Positions 49,724 through 57,795 of a stretch of DNA of 64,000 bases are shown in pieces. The notes beneath the pieces are model-generated. The model was not told the DNA's origin. It was given only the letters and a program-made list of their open reading frames with translations, and made no database searches. Location of the stretch: NCBI GenBank assembly GCA_905215505.1, contig CAJMPU010000001.1, forward strand, positions 124,001-188,000, read 5' to 3'. The stretch is from an uncultured bacterium (GTDB lineage Bacteria; Actinomycetota; Coriobacteriia; Coriobacteriales; Coriobacteriaceae). How positions within the stretch are numbered: the first letter of the stretch is position 1; every line of letters starts with the position of its first letter. The position numbers were made by a program, and so were the translations under genes.

Positions 49724-49790
49724 GCTATTTACCTATATTTACCTGCATTTATTTTAAATTCAGTGAAATTGGTCTTATCTCGGTAAATGC
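49724..49790. promoter_or_regulatory. candidate integrase arm-type sites
   Basis: TATTTACC occurs in direct repeat (about 49726-49733 and 49736-49743), followed by GCATTTA (49745-49751) and an inverted GGTAAATGC (49782-49790). They lie 15-80 bp from the attR core, the usual position of arm-binding sites. Confidence 0.4.
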
Positions 49791-49802
49791 AAAAGTCCCG
49801 TA

Positions 49803-49852
49803 CTCGTAAAGCGGGGGTCACCGGTTCGAGCCCGGTCGCTGGCTCCATTGCA
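49803..49852 (+). other. attR, 50-bp direct repeat
   Basis: Exact copy of 31998-32047, comprising the 3' half of tRNA-Thr plus CATTGCA. It marks the right end of the element. It is a fragment and not a second tRNA, because the acceptor 5' strand and D-arm are missing. Confidence 0.92.
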
Positions 49853-49857
49853 CAAGA

Positions 49858-49882
49858 TAGCCGCCTTCGGGCGGCTTTTTTG
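49858..49882 (+). terminator. original terminator of tRNA-Thr, displaced beyond attR
   Basis: AGCCGCC TTCG GGCGGCT is followed by TTTTTTG. Before integration it would have lain just behind the tRNA gene. The remaining DNA to 50104 has no recognisable gene. Confidence 0.8.
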
Positions 49883-50104
49883 TTGCCGATTTTGAGTGCG
49901 TTCGCGCCAATCCAAGCATCGCCACGTCAACAGCGGCCCACTCGGTGGACTTCGTGTTTAATGCATAGGGGCGGGGATTTACCAAAGTGAAATTTTAATA
50001 AAAAGAAACCCAGCTGCAACAATTGCCATGGTGAGGGCTCGAATTGGCCATATAGATATAAAATAGTCACGATATACAAATGTCGAGAGACGTTGGGGAT
50101 ATAG

Positions 50105-50614
50105 ATGAAAAGAACTAAGGGTTTTCTTTTGTTGGTAATGATGTTGCTCGGACTGTACTGTCTGAGTGGCCCTTCTTGGGCCGAGGCTGCCTGTCCTGAA
50201 GGTGAGCCTCAGCAGTCTTATACGGGCAGCCTGCTGATAACTGCTAAGGAGGGCGATGCCGACTCTCAGTCTGGGGTAAATCCCCTTGCCACTTTTGAGG
50301 GGGACGGCGGAACGGTCAAGCTTGACCATATTGGTAGCGGGATTTTGAGGTGGCAAGTTCTTCCTGACAAAATTGCGAACGATCCCTTCTCTTTTGCTGG
50401 AACGATATATCTATACAAGGTTGTGAGCGGAAAACAAAAATACGTCGATTGCTATCCGACAAACGGGTCTGGAATTGCATTCACCGGCATTTCGGGGCAG
50501 ATTGATACACATGTACGAAAGGGAACCTATGTGGTGCGTTGGGTTGGAGCTGCTGCAGGCCCGATATGGATTGCGGTCTTGCGCCCCGATGTCCAAATAG
50601 GTTTCTCTCTCTAG
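50105..50614 (+). CDS. secreted protein of unknown function (169 aa)
   Basis: The N-terminus has a signal peptide (MKRTKGFLLLVMMLLGLYCL, cleavage probably after SWAEA). The mature part of about 140 residues is predicted to be beta-rich (YTGSLLITAKEGD, GSGILRWQVLP, GTIYLYKVVSG) with two Cys (one just after the cleavage site). It is more AT-rich than its neighbours. TTGGGGAT precedes the ATG. Together with the next gene it may be a small accessory locus next to the integration site. Confidence 0.65.
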   Translation: MKRTKGFLLLVMMLLGLYCLSGPSWAEAACPEGEPQQSYTGSLLITAKEGDADSQSGVNPLATFEGDGGTVKLDHIGSGILRWQVLPDKIANDPFSFAGTIYLYKVVSGKQKYVDCYPTNGSGIAFTGISGQIDTHVRKGTYVVRWVGAAAGPIWIAVLRPDVQIGFSL

Positions 50615-50628
50615 ACGGGAAGTTGCTC

Positions 50629-50994
50629 ATGGACGCCATATATGACGGAGACGACTGGGTCGATCATTATACTTGGCGCCTGGTCGGCTCGAACGACAAT
50701 GGGGATGTGGTGTTTGATGGACTATGTCCAAAGCATCTCCATCCTTTTGTCTCGTCGTTAATTGAGAGTTCCGCTCGCGTTGTCCCCTACAGCTCGGCGT
50801 CGCTTCATGATACGGACGTTTTGAAGACCATAAGGGAATCAATTGACGAGGGCACGATGAGCGGCCCGCTGTTTTCTCGGCTTGTGGGGCTAGATGAGAT
50901 TGGCTCGAAACGACTGCTTGCGGGCGAAAAAGTGGAACTCACTTATCGGTCGATGATTTCAATCCTGCGGCTAGCCGATGTTCTTCGCAAATAA
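50629..50994 (+). CDS. hypothetical cytoplasmic protein (121 aa)
   Basis: Starts 14 bp after the secreted protein gene, with GGGAAG before ATG 50629. The product is acidic (DAIYDGDDWVDHYTWRLVG...) and the C-terminal 45 residues (LFSRLVGLDEIGSKRLLAGEKVELTYRSMISILRLADVL) look like a HTH/antitoxin-like helical segment. No family was recognised. Confidence 0.55.
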   Translation: MDAIYDGDDWVDHYTWRLVGSNDNGDVVFDGLCPKHLHPFVSSLIESSARVVPYSSASLHDTDVLKTIRESIDEGTMSGPLFSRLVGLDEIGSKRLLAGEKVELTYRSMISILRLADVLRK

Positions 50995-51022
50995 ATGAGG
51001 CTTCCCTATTCAAAAACCGAAA

Positions 51023-51098
51023 ACCCCGCCAAACGTGATTCCCCTAGAGAAAGCACGTTTGGCGGGGTCCTAGCGTGATTTCCCTAGGGGAATCACGC
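51023..51098. terminator. two adjacent hairpins after 50994
   Basis: ACCCCGCCAAACGTG (51023-51037) pairs perfectly with CACGTTTGGCGGGGT (51054-51068). GCGTGATTTCCCTAGGGGAATCACGC (51073-51098) is a 26-bp near-perfect palindrome. The loop of the first repeats the CGTGATT-CCCCTAG motif of the second. The pair separates the converging 50629 and yhcH genes. Confidence 0.65.
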
Positions 51099-51129
51099 CA
51101 TCAGACGAACAGCTCAGCCGAGCAGCTCG

Positions 51130-51603
51130 CTACTCCTCCCAGTAGGCGTCGGCAAGCAACTTAAAGCAGATCTTCTTGACCGGCTGTGCGCCATCGCCCG
51201 GGAACTCGAGCGTGGGCATGTGGGGCTCGCCGGCAACGAACAGCGCGAATTTGTCGTCGGCAAGATCGCCGGCGATCGAGGCGTCGGAATCGACCAGATC
51301 ATAGTCGTCCTTCTCGTCAAACTCCTGGACCAGCGTCAGGCTGCCCGTAGCGACCTTGAAGGCCTCGCGACCCTCGACATCGATCTGCAGGTCGTGATAG
51401 CGCTGATGCGTCTCATAGTGAGCCTCAGCCTCGGGACGCGTCGTGGGAGACATGACGTTCGCAAAGACCTTCTCACCCGAAATCGGATGGCTGCCGACCT
51501 CGAGCTGTGCCGGGTCGTTCTCCTCGAGCCAGTCGATCAGCACGTCGAGGCCCTTGAGCATTCCGCGGTATTCCTCGATATCGCCCAATGCACCGTAAAT
51601 CAT
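51130..51603 (-). CDS. YhcH/YjgK/YiaL family protein
   Basis: Cupin-like protein of 157 residues in the family of NanQ and YiaL, sugar anomerase or accessory enzymes of sialic acid and related sugar use. The motifs HYETHQRYHDLQIDVEGRE and FALFVAGEPHMPTLEF (metal-binding His residues) are characteristic. It is close to amino-sugar genes. GAGGGGAT precedes the ATG at 51603. It is followed upstream by a nagA remnant and lacC copy 2. Confidence 0.87.
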   Translation of the reverse strand: MIYGALGDIEEYRGMLKGLDVLIDWLEENDPAQLEVGSHPISGEKVFANVMSPTTRPEAEAHYETHQRYHDLQIDVEGREAFKVATGSLTLVQEFDEKDDYDLVDSDASIAGDLADDKFALFVAGEPHMPTLEFPGDGAQPVKKICFKLLADAYWEE

Positions 51604-51635
51604 CTAAATCCCCTCTCGGATCGTTTATTTGGCAG

Positions 51636-51768
51636 CTACTCGGTAAATGCATTACCGACGCTGTTGTCATCCACATACGTCTCGACCAGGGTAAGGTCGG
51701 GATTGAACACGACAAACTCGGCGTCGCGCCCCAGCATAATGCTACCGCACTTGTCGTCGACATGAGCT
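51636..51768 (-). pseudogene. nagA 3' remnant (about 43 codons)
   Basis: The minus strand reads AHVDDKCGSIMLGRDAEFVV...TLVETYVDDNSVGNAFTE and then a stop, matching the end of the intact NagA at 54495 (AHIEDKCGSIMPGRDADFVV...). There is no start or upstream homology. The fragment lies between yhcH and lacC copy 2 and shows a past deletion or duplication here. Confidence 0.85.
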
Positions 51769-51800
51769 AGCAAGCAATGCCGGGGCCGACGCCCAGGCTT

Positions 51801-52736
51801 TTACAGCTCGGTCACGACAACGCCGTTGTAGACCTCGTCCCAACGGTCCATGACCAGATGGCCGGTCATGGGATCCATGGCATTGAGCTTGCCGCAGGTG
51901 TTGGCGGTACGCAGCACCGTCTCGTCATCCGCGCCAGCAGCAATCGCATGCGCGAAGCCGGCAATGGTCGAATCGCCAGAGCCCGTAGCGTTAACGGCGG
52001 GGATATCGGGGGTCTTGGCGCGGAATGCACGGCCATTATGGAAGCCCACGGAGCCGGCAGCGCCCATGGACACGACGACCCAGGGGATATCGGAGAAGCG
52101 GGCATCAGAGGCGAGCGCGGCGCGGAGCTCGTCCACATCGTCGGTGGTAAAGCTCGTGCCCAGAAGGCCGTTAATCTCGGTCAGGTTAGGCTTGACCAGC
52201 TCGGGCTTAGTTTCGGACTTAAGGGCGGCCTCGAGCGAAGCACCCGAGGTATCGAGCAGCACCTTGGCGCCGGCGTTCTCGGCAATACCCGTGATCTTGG
52301 CGTAGTAGCCTGCCTCGACACCACGGGGCAGCGAACCCGAGATGGTAACGACAGCGGCCTTGCTCGCAAGCTCGGCGAACTTGGCGGTAAAGGCATCGAG
52401 CTCCTCGGGGGCAATCGTCGGGCCGCTCTCGAGTAGCTCGGTCTGGTTGCCGGCGTGGAGGATGTTAAGGCAAATGCGAGTCTCGCCCTTGATGGGTACA
52501 AAATCATTCTTAATGCCGTTGGCATCCATGAGCTCGGCCATGTAGGCGCCCATGTGGCCGCCGAGTAGACCGGTTGCCACAACGTCGTCGCCCAGCTGAC
52601 CCAGTACACGGGCCACGTTGAGACCCTTGCCGCCGGCGGTCTTTTCGGGCGTCACACGGTTAACGTCGTCGATAATGAGCTCATCGAGCTGATAGCGTGT
52701 ATCGACGGACGGGTTCATCGTAACGGTGAGGATCAT
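51801..52736 (-). CDS. lacC: tagatose-6-phosphate kinase (copy 2)
   Basis: PfkB-family kinase of 311 residues, about 88% identical by eye to the copy at 12212 and with the same motifs (KTAGGKGLNVAR, NATGSGDSTIAGF). In this GalNAc-type neighbourhood it would phosphorylate tagatose-6-P formed by AgaS. The ATG at 52736 has AAGGAGCT upstream. It follows lacX copy 2 by 59 bp, the same order as in the lac operon. Confidence 0.9.
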   Translation of the reverse strand: MILTVTMNPSVDTRYQLDELIIDDVNRVTPEKTAGGKGLNVARVLGQLGDDVVATGLLGGHMGAYMAELMDANGIKNDFVPIKGETRICLNILHAGNQTELLESGPTIAPEELDAFTAKFAELASKAAVVTISGSLPRGVEAGYYAKITGIAENAGAKVLLDTSGASLEAALKSETKPELVKPNLTEINGLLGTSFTTDDVDELRAALASDARFSDIPWVVVSMGAAGSVGFHNGRAFRAKTPDIPAVNATGSGDSTIAGFAHAIAAGADDETVLRTANTCGKLNAMDPMTGHLVMDRWDEVYNGVVVTEL

Positions 52737-52795
52737 TTTTAGCTCCTTATCTCGCAGGCTCCTTGTGCCTCGCGATACGAGTCGACAAAACGGAA

Positions 52796-53677
52796 TTACA
52801 GAATCTCAATCGTGAACGAGCGAACGACGGTCTCCTTGGGCTTGGCGACAAGGCAGCCACGCTTATGCTCAAGCACGTCGTCCTCATCGGAGCAGGTCGA
52901 AAGGCCGCCCCAAGGCTCAACTGCCACAAAATCACCCTCGGGCTTGCTCCACACAATGAGATATGGGAAGCCCTCAAAGCTCAGGCGGACGCCCTTGTCC
53001 TCGCCCTTTTTGGAAAGCGTGACCTGGCGGCTCTCGAGCACGTCAAAGATGGTCTCCGCAAAATCGAAGAGCTCGTGCGACAGGGGCAGCGTCTTTCCCA
53101 CCATGGGGTTCTTGGAGCGCTTGTCCACGTCAATCAAGCCAGTCGAAGGGACAGCGGTGCAAAGCTCTGCAGCCTCTTCTTTCTCAAAGCGCAACTCGTA
53201 GTCCGTATAGGCCTCGCCCTCATCGAGCGGGCACCTAAAGCCGGGATGCCCACCGATAAAGAACGGCATGTCCTCGGTGCCCTCGTTGGTAACCTCATAG
53301 GAGACACGCACGGCGGCGTCCTCGAGCGTATAGCGGGCGACGAGCCTAAACGGATACGGATAATCGCTCAGCAGCGCGGCGTTATCCTCCGAAGCCAGGC
53401 ACATAGCCAACTCGTTCTCGCCTTGGCTCAGCAGCTTCCATTCCTGCTTGCGCGCAAAGCCGTGGCGAGCGAGCTTTACATGATGCCCGGCAAACGTCAT
53501 GGCGCTGTTGTCGCGCAAGCCTCCGCAAATCGGGAAGCAAATCGGCGCCTGGCCGGACCACACGGTGGGATCACCCTGCCACAAGTACTCGCGACCTCCG
53601 GCCTCAATCGAGGTAAACGAGCCACCAGCCGTGGAAACCTTAATAGAAATCGAATCGTTGGAGAGAGCGTATTCCAT
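52796..53677 (-). CDS. aldose 1-epimerase family protein, LacX-like (copy 2)
   Basis: A 293-residue paralogue of the protein at 13204, identical in length and sharing LWQGDPTVWSGQAPICFP, ARHGFARKQEW, GGHPGFRCPL and SKPEGDFVAVEPWGG. It probably acts on a phosphorylated ketose or aldose anomer (inference). It is the first gene of a lacX-lacC pair on the minus strand. The ATG at 53677 follows GAAAGGATG. It is divergent from the flavodoxin gene across 157 bp. Confidence 0.85.
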   Translation of the reverse strand: MEYALSNDSISIKVSTAGGSFTSIEAGGREYLWQGDPTVWSGQAPICFPICGGLRDNSAMTFAGHHVKLARHGFARKQEWKLLSQGENELAMCLASEDNAALLSDYPYPFRLVARYTLEDAAVRVSYEVTNEGTEDMPFFIGGHPGFRCPLDEGEAYTDYELRFEKEEAAELCTAVPSTGLIDVDKRSKNPMVGKTLPLSHELFDFAETIFDVLESRQVTLSKKGEDKGVRLSFEGFPYLIVWSKPEGDFVAVEPWGGLSTCSDEDDVLEHKRGCLVAKPKETVVRSFTIEIL

Positions 53678-53834
53678 TACCCATCCTTTCGAACAACTGC
53701 TTTATTTCACGCAAGCGCCCGTTTCAATCCTAACCATAGAACAAACCCGCACGCTCATCGATGCGTCCGGTATCCCGGCCATGTAACGGGGTACCATACA
53801 GACATTGATGCAATTACAGCTGAAAGGCCTTCTT

Positions 53835-54419
53835 ATGCGAACCATCATTCTTTATGCCTCACGCCACCACGGCAATACGAAAAAGCTCGTGGACGCCATC
53901 GTCGAGGCGCACCCCGAAATCGATACCCTCGATGTGAAAACGCTCGGCAAAAACGAGTATCCCAACCTGCACGAATACCATCTGATTGGTGTCGCCACGG
54001 GCATCTATTACTCCGAGATCGACAAGGACATGGCACGCGTGCTCACTAACGTGTTGCAGCCGCAGGACAAGGTGTTTGGCCTTATGACCTACGGTGGCAA
54101 AAACAAGTGGTACGGCAAGGATATCGATGGCATCTGCCGCATGAGGCAGGCCATCTTTATGGGTGTCTACGGCTGCCCCGGCTTTGATACGTGGGGGCCG
54201 TTCAAACTCACCGGCGGTGTCCAAAAGGGGCACCCGACCGCTGAGGAAATTAAGGGTGCCGTCGACTTCTTCGACAAGATCGAAGACGAGTATGGAGACA
54301 TCATCGTCGAAGAGTACGCCAAGCGCGAGAAGCGCCTAGCATACGAGAAGGAGCATCCTGCAGGAGGCCTGGTGGCCGGCGTTAAGCGTACGGCAAAGAA
54401 AATCGCTAGCAAGCTGTAA
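53835..54419 (+). CDS. flavodoxin family protein
   Basis: A 194-residue FMN-binding protein. The phosphate loop ASRHHGNTKK corresponds to the flavodoxin S/T-x-x-G-N-T motif; YGGKNKWYG and GCPGFDTWGPF fit FMN loops. The C-terminal tail of about 40 residues is basic (KREKRLAYEKEH, KRTAKKIASKL) and not part of the fold. It is an electron carrier or quinone-type reductase; its partner is unknown. GAAAGG precedes ATG 53835; an upstream in-frame start at 53805 is less likely. Confidence 0.82.
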   Translation: MRTIILYASRHHGNTKKLVDAIVEAHPEIDTLDVKTLGKNEYPNLHEYHLIGVATGIYYSEIDKDMARVLTNVLQPQDKVFGLMTYGGKNKWYGKDIDGICRMRQAIFMGVYGCPGFDTWGPFKLTGGVQKGHPTAEEIKGAVDFFDKIEDEYGDIIVEEYAKREKRLAYEKEHPAGGLVAGVKRTAKKIASKL

Positions 54420-54450
54420 CTGTAAAGGTGCTTTTGAGCGTTTAACCCGT

Positions 54451-54490
54451 ACGGCGGGTCCGAGCAGATTCGGGCCCGCCGTCTTTTTCT
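54451..54490 (+). terminator. terminator between flavodoxin gene and nagA
   Basis: ACGGCGGGTCCGA / TCGGGCCCGCCGT is followed by CTTTTTCTTTCG, placed between the converging genes. Confidence 0.85.
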
Positions 54491-54494
54491 TTCG

Positions 54495-55664
54495 TTACTC
54501 GGTAAAGGCGTTGCCGACGCTCTGGCCGCCAACATACGTCTCGACGAGGGTGAGCTCATGGTCGAACACGACAAAGTCGGCGTCGCGACCCGGCATGATG
54601 CTGCCGCACTTATCCTCGATGTGCGCGGAGCGTGCCGGCACCTCGGTTGCCATGCGAATGGCGATATCGGCGCTGGCGATGCCCCAGTCGACGATGTTCT
54701 TGACGCCCTGGGCAAGCGTGAGCACCGAACCGGCAATGCTCTTGCCATCGGCGAGCCAGCACAGGTTGTCCTTCATGATGACGTCCATGCCGCCGCTGGT
54801 GTAGCTGCCCTCGGGCATGCCGCCGCAGCCCAGGCAGTCGGTGATGAGTACCGTGTGCTGCCAGCCCTTGGCCTGCAGCAGCGCCTTGATGGCGGCAGGG
54901 TTTACGTGCTTGCCGTCACAGATGATCTCGGCGTAGGTCTCGGACGTGGACATAGCAGCACCCACGACACCGGGCTCACGGTGATGCAGCCCGCGCTGGC
55001 CGTTATAGGTATGCGTAAAGCAGCTGGCACCGGCGTTGATGGCGGCGATGCACTCATCGTAGGTGGCGTCGGAGTGACCGATGCTGGTCACCACACCCTT
55101 GGCGTTCAGAGCAGCCGCATAAGCAGCGGCACCGTCGCGCTCGGCCGCCATGGCGCTCTTAACGATGCGACCGCCCGCAGCCTCCTGCCACTGATCAAAG
55201 ACCTCCTCGGAGGGATCGATAAGATAAGCGGGGTTCTGCGCGCCCACGTGCTTCATGGTAAAGAAGGGGCCCTCCAGGTAGATGCCCTGAATGCGAGCAC
55301 CGCAGAAGTCGGGGCCGCGACCCTCGTCCGCCTGAGCGATGGCGGCGCAGGCGTCCTTGATCTGCTCGACGCCATCGGTGAACGTCGTGGGTAGCCAGCT
55401 GGTGGTACCGCGACGGGCGAGCTCAGTCGAGCTGATATCGATACCCTCGGGGTCGTTATCGGTAGTTGAGTGGTTGTAGAAGCCATGGATGTGGGTATCG
55501 ACCATACCCGGTGCGATCCACGATCCCGTGTAGTCCTTGATCTCGCAAGAGGGCTCGTCGGCCTGCCAGGCGCCAAAGACGCCATCCTCGACCATAAGAT
55601 AGCCGCCCAGTTGCGGGCCTGCCGGCAAGAAGAACTTGTCAGCCTTAATTGCGTACGTGCTCAT
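54495..55664 (-). CDS. nagA: N-acetylglucosamine/galactosamine-6-phosphate deacetylase
   Basis: Amidohydrolase of 389 residues that removes acetate from GlcNAc-6-P or GalNAc-6-P. The metal-binding site starts with MVDTHIHGF (about 55-63), then YLEGPF, IGHSDATYDE, FTHTYNGQRG and the catalytic Asp in LITDCLGCGG. Beside agaS and an Aga-type PTS, GalNAc-6-P is the likely substrate (AgaA role), but the sequence alone cannot separate the two. AAGGAG lies 5 nt before ATG 55664. It is followed upstream by agaS in the same direction, separated by a terminator. Confidence 0.9.
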   Translation of the reverse strand: MSTYAIKADKFFLPAGPQLGGYLMVEDGVFGAWQADEPSCEIKDYTGSWIAPGMVDTHIHGFYNHSTTDNDPEGIDISSTELARRGTTSWLPTTFTDGVEQIKDACAAIAQADEGRGPDFCGARIQGIYLEGPFFTMKHVGAQNPAYLIDPSEEVFDQWQEAAGGRIVKSAMAAERDGAAAYAAALNAKGVVTSIGHSDATYDECIAAINAGASCFTHTYNGQRGLHHREPGVVGAAMSTSETYAEIICDGKHVNPAAIKALLQAKGWQHTVLITDCLGCGGMPEGSYTSGGMDVIMKDNLCWLADGKSIAGSVLTLAQGVKNIVDWGIASADIAIRMATEVPARSAHIEDKCGSIMPGRDADFVVFDHELTLVETYVGGQSVGNAFTE

Positions 55665-55729
55665 ATGCACTCCTTGCTTCTAAAGCAGTTGACTGTGGTG
55701 ATGCTTATACCCAGCCCACGTAATAACAA

Positions 55730-55770
55730 AAAGCGCCCGCCCGCCGTTATGAGCGGACGGGCGCCCTTAC
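55730..55770 (-). terminator. terminator of agaS
   Basis: On the minus strand GGGCGCCCGTCCGC / GCGGGCGGGCGCTTTTTGTT, just behind the agaS stop and 65 bp before nagA, so nagA probably has its own promoter or depends on read-through. Confidence 0.8.
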
Positions 55771-55782
55771 AGGGGGACGCGA

Positions 55783-56949
55783 TTAAGCGGTGAAGGGGTG
55801 AATCGTCACGCCCTTAACCACGCGGTTGACCGTACCGGTGGGGCTCGGCGTGTCGGGCGTGTTGCCCACGCGCACGGAGTTGAGCAGGCTGATAGCCTGA
55901 GCAAACATCACGAACGGCAGAGCAAGGTAGCCCTCGGGAAGCGCCTCGTAGCCCTTAAAGGTGAAGGACTCGCCCTCGTAGACGGTAGCGCCATCCTGCT
56001 GAACGGCAACGGTGTGCTGAGCGATCTTGTCGCCACCGATCTCGTTGAGGATGTCGATGTCGTACTGACGGGTGTAGGCGTCGTTGTTGACGAACACGAA
56101 CACGAGGGTCTTGTCGTCGACGAAGGACTTGGGTCCGTGACGATAGCCCATGGAGGTGTCGTAGGAAGTAGCGACCAGACCGTGAGCAAGCTCGAGGATC
56201 TTGAGCTGGCTCTCCTGGGCAAGGCCACCGAAGGAGCCGGAACCCAAGTACGTCACGCGGTTGAAGTCGCCAGCGAGGTAGTCGGCAACCTCGGACTCGC
56301 GAGCGATGACCTCCTCGCCCATCTTGGCGATGGTCTCGACCCACTCGGCCTTCTGCTCGTCGGAAGCCTCGTCAAAGATGAGGGTAGAGAGCAGGGTCAT
56401 GCAGGTGTAGGAGCCGGTCATGGCGAAGCCCTTGTCGTTGGCGCGCGGAATGAGCAGCGTCAGCGCATTGGGATCATCGGCAGACTCGACGGCGAGCTTG
56501 CCCTCGGGCGCGCAGGTGATGTTGAGGAACTTGACGTTGTGGACGAGCTCCTTGGCAACGGCAACGGCGGCAAGGCTCTCGGGGCTGTTGCCAGAGCGGG
56601 CAAAGGAAACCACGAGCGTGGGATCCTCAGCGCGCAGGAAGTCGCGCGGGGCGCTCACGATGTCGGTCGTGGCGATGGGCTTAAAGTCGTAGAGATCAGT
56701 GTTGCCGGCGTGACGCAGATACGGGGCGCAGGTATCGCCAACATAGTCGGACGTACCGGCACCGGTGAAGACAACGGACAGACGGCCCTCGCCCATAGCA
56801 CGAGCCTCGGTAAGGAAGGCCTCGATGGCCTCCTTGTTCTCGCGATAGATGTTGAGCGTATCACGCCAAAGCTCGGGCTGCTGAGCAATCTCGGCCGTGG
56901 TGATCTGGGCGCCGAGCTCGGTGAGCTCCTCGACACTCTTCTCGAACAT
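55783..56949 (-). CDS. agaS: galactosamine-6-phosphate deaminase/isomerase, SIS domain
   Basis: Protein of 388 residues with two SIS domains that converts galactosamine-6-phosphate to tagatose-6-phosphate plus ammonia. The first SIS block is VVFTGAGTSDYVGD (about 58-71) and VVSFARSGNSPESL. The second is VTYLGSGSFGGLAQESQLKILEL with MGYRHGPKSFVDD. The length and blocks match AgaS rather than GlmS. The ATG at 56949 follows AGAGGTA. A GntR-type operator lies 62-76 bp upstream. The product feeds LacC copy 2 and the aldolase. Confidence 0.9.
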   Translation of the reverse strand: MFEKSVEELTELGAQITTAEIAQQPELWRDTLNIYRENKEAIEAFLTEARAMGEGRLSVVFTGAGTSDYVGDTCAPYLRHAGNTDLYDFKPIATTDIVSAPRDFLRAEDPTLVVSFARSGNSPESLAAVAVAKELVHNVKFLNITCAPEGKLAVESADDPNALTLLIPRANDKGFAMTGSYTCMTLLSTLIFDEASDEQKAEWVETIAKMGEEVIARESEVADYLAGDFNRVTYLGSGSFGGLAQESQLKILELAHGLVATSYDTSMGYRHGPKSFVDDKTLVFVFVNNDAYTRQYDIDILNEIGGDKIAQHTVAVQQDGATVYEGESFTFKGYEALPEGYLALPFVMFAQAISLLNSVRVGNTPDTPSPTGTVNRVVKGVTIHPFTA

Positions 56950-57010
56950 TTCTAATACCTCTCTCTAGAAGTAATCCTCTGACGTGCAATTATACACTTC
57001 GGTTGGTTAT

Positions 57011-57025
57011 CTGGTAGTAACCAGT
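57011..57025. promoter_or_regulatory. GntR/UTRA operator upstream of agaS
   Basis: CTGGTAGTAACCAGT is a near-perfect palindrome between agaS and the GntR gene. Related sites lie at 61302-61318 before the PTS operon. Confidence 0.6.
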
Positions 57026-57063
57026 TAAATGCAAAGAATCACCATATGGAAACGATGCGGACA

Positions 57064-57795
57064 CTAGTTGCTACGCTGGTGGTAAACCTTGTATTTAAAC
57101 TGATCGGCACGAGCAACCGAGAGTGTATACTCCACAACCTCGTTTGACTCGTTATACGTAGTCCTGACTAAATCGAGCACAGGCGAGCCCTCGACAATTC
57201 CCAAAAGGTGGGCGTCGGTGGGACGGGCTATGCTCGCATAGAACTCCTCTTCAGCCACGCGTATCTTTTGCTGAAAGTCTTGCTCAATCACATCGTAAAG
57301 CGGCTTGCGCTCCAGCAGCGGTCGCTTTAGGGACAGAAATTGACGAACCGGTAGATAGCTGCGTTCGACCATCATGGGCATGTTGTCGGCAGAACGAAGG
57401 CGCTTAAGCTTAAAAATGCGATCACCGATACGCAATCCCATATGCTCGGCCAGATTCTTATCGGCCTCCATCTCGCAAAACTCGAGAATCGTGGTCTCGG
57501 GGTCGCGACCCATCGCGCGCATCTGCTCGGTAAAGCTGTAGGACTGCATAAGATTGGTTGCTTTTGCCGAACGGTCAGTCACAAAGGTACCGCGACCGTG
57601 CTGCCGAACCACCAGTCCTAAACGCTCCAGTTCCTGCAGAGCCAAGCGTACCGTAGTGCGCGAGAGACCATAGCGCTCCGAAAGTTCGCGCTCGGAAGGA
57701 ATCATGTCACCAGCGCGATATTCATGGTCAATCTTTTCGGTCAGAATATCGACCAGCTGATCGTACAGCGGTTGCTTACGCGCTCCGATCGCCAT
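57064..57795 (-). CDS. GntR family regulator with UTRA sensor domain
   Basis: Transcription factor of 243 residues. The N-terminal winged helix (GDMIPSERELSERYGLSRTTVRLALQELERLGLV) is followed by RGTFVTD and a UTRA domain (about 90-235, ending EVVEYTLSVARADQFKYKVYH) that binds phosphosugars, as in NagR. Matching CTGGTAGTAACCA sites before agaS and before the PTS operon show its probable regulon. The effector is likely GalN-6-P or GalNAc-6-P (inference). It is transcribed towards agaS. The ATG at 57795 follows AGGGAGGATAGG. Confidence 0.9.
   Translation of the reverse strand: MAIGARKQPLYDQLVDILTEKIDHEYRAGDMIPSERELSERYGLSRTTVRLALQELERLGLVVRQHGRGTFVTDRSAKATNLMQSYSFTEQMRAMGRDPETTILEFCEMEADKNLAEHMGLRIGDRIFKLKRLRSADNMPMMVERSYLPVRQFLSLKRPLLERKPLYDVIEQDFQQKIRVAEEEFYASIARPTDAHLLGIVEGSPVLDLVRTTYNESNEVVEYTLSVARADQFKYKVYHQRSN

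Larger units (their letters stand above)
31998..49852. mobile_element. integrative mobilizable element in tRNA-Thr (about 17.8 kb)
   Basis: Bounded by 50-bp direct repeats, with the integrase gene next to the right end. It carries an excisionase-like protein, DnaB-like ATPase, MobC, VirD4/TraG coupling protein and relaxase, but no VirB4 or other mating-pore genes, so it probably needs a helper conjugative system. The cargo comprises restriction and nuclease genes, small unknown proteins and an AT-rich SdpI-like island. The GC content of the mobilization part is visibly higher than that of the AT-rich island at about 39700-40640. Confidence 0.9.

Noticed and set aside
31998..49852. The integrated element considered as a prophage or a full conjugative element
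   Set aside because: No capsid, terminase, portal or tail genes, and no VirB4-like or other channel genes; relaxase, MobC and coupling protein fit a mobilizable element.
49803..49852. Second tRNA-Thr gene at the right end
   Set aside because: Only the 3' half is present; the 5' acceptor strand and D-arm are missing, so it is the attR duplicate.
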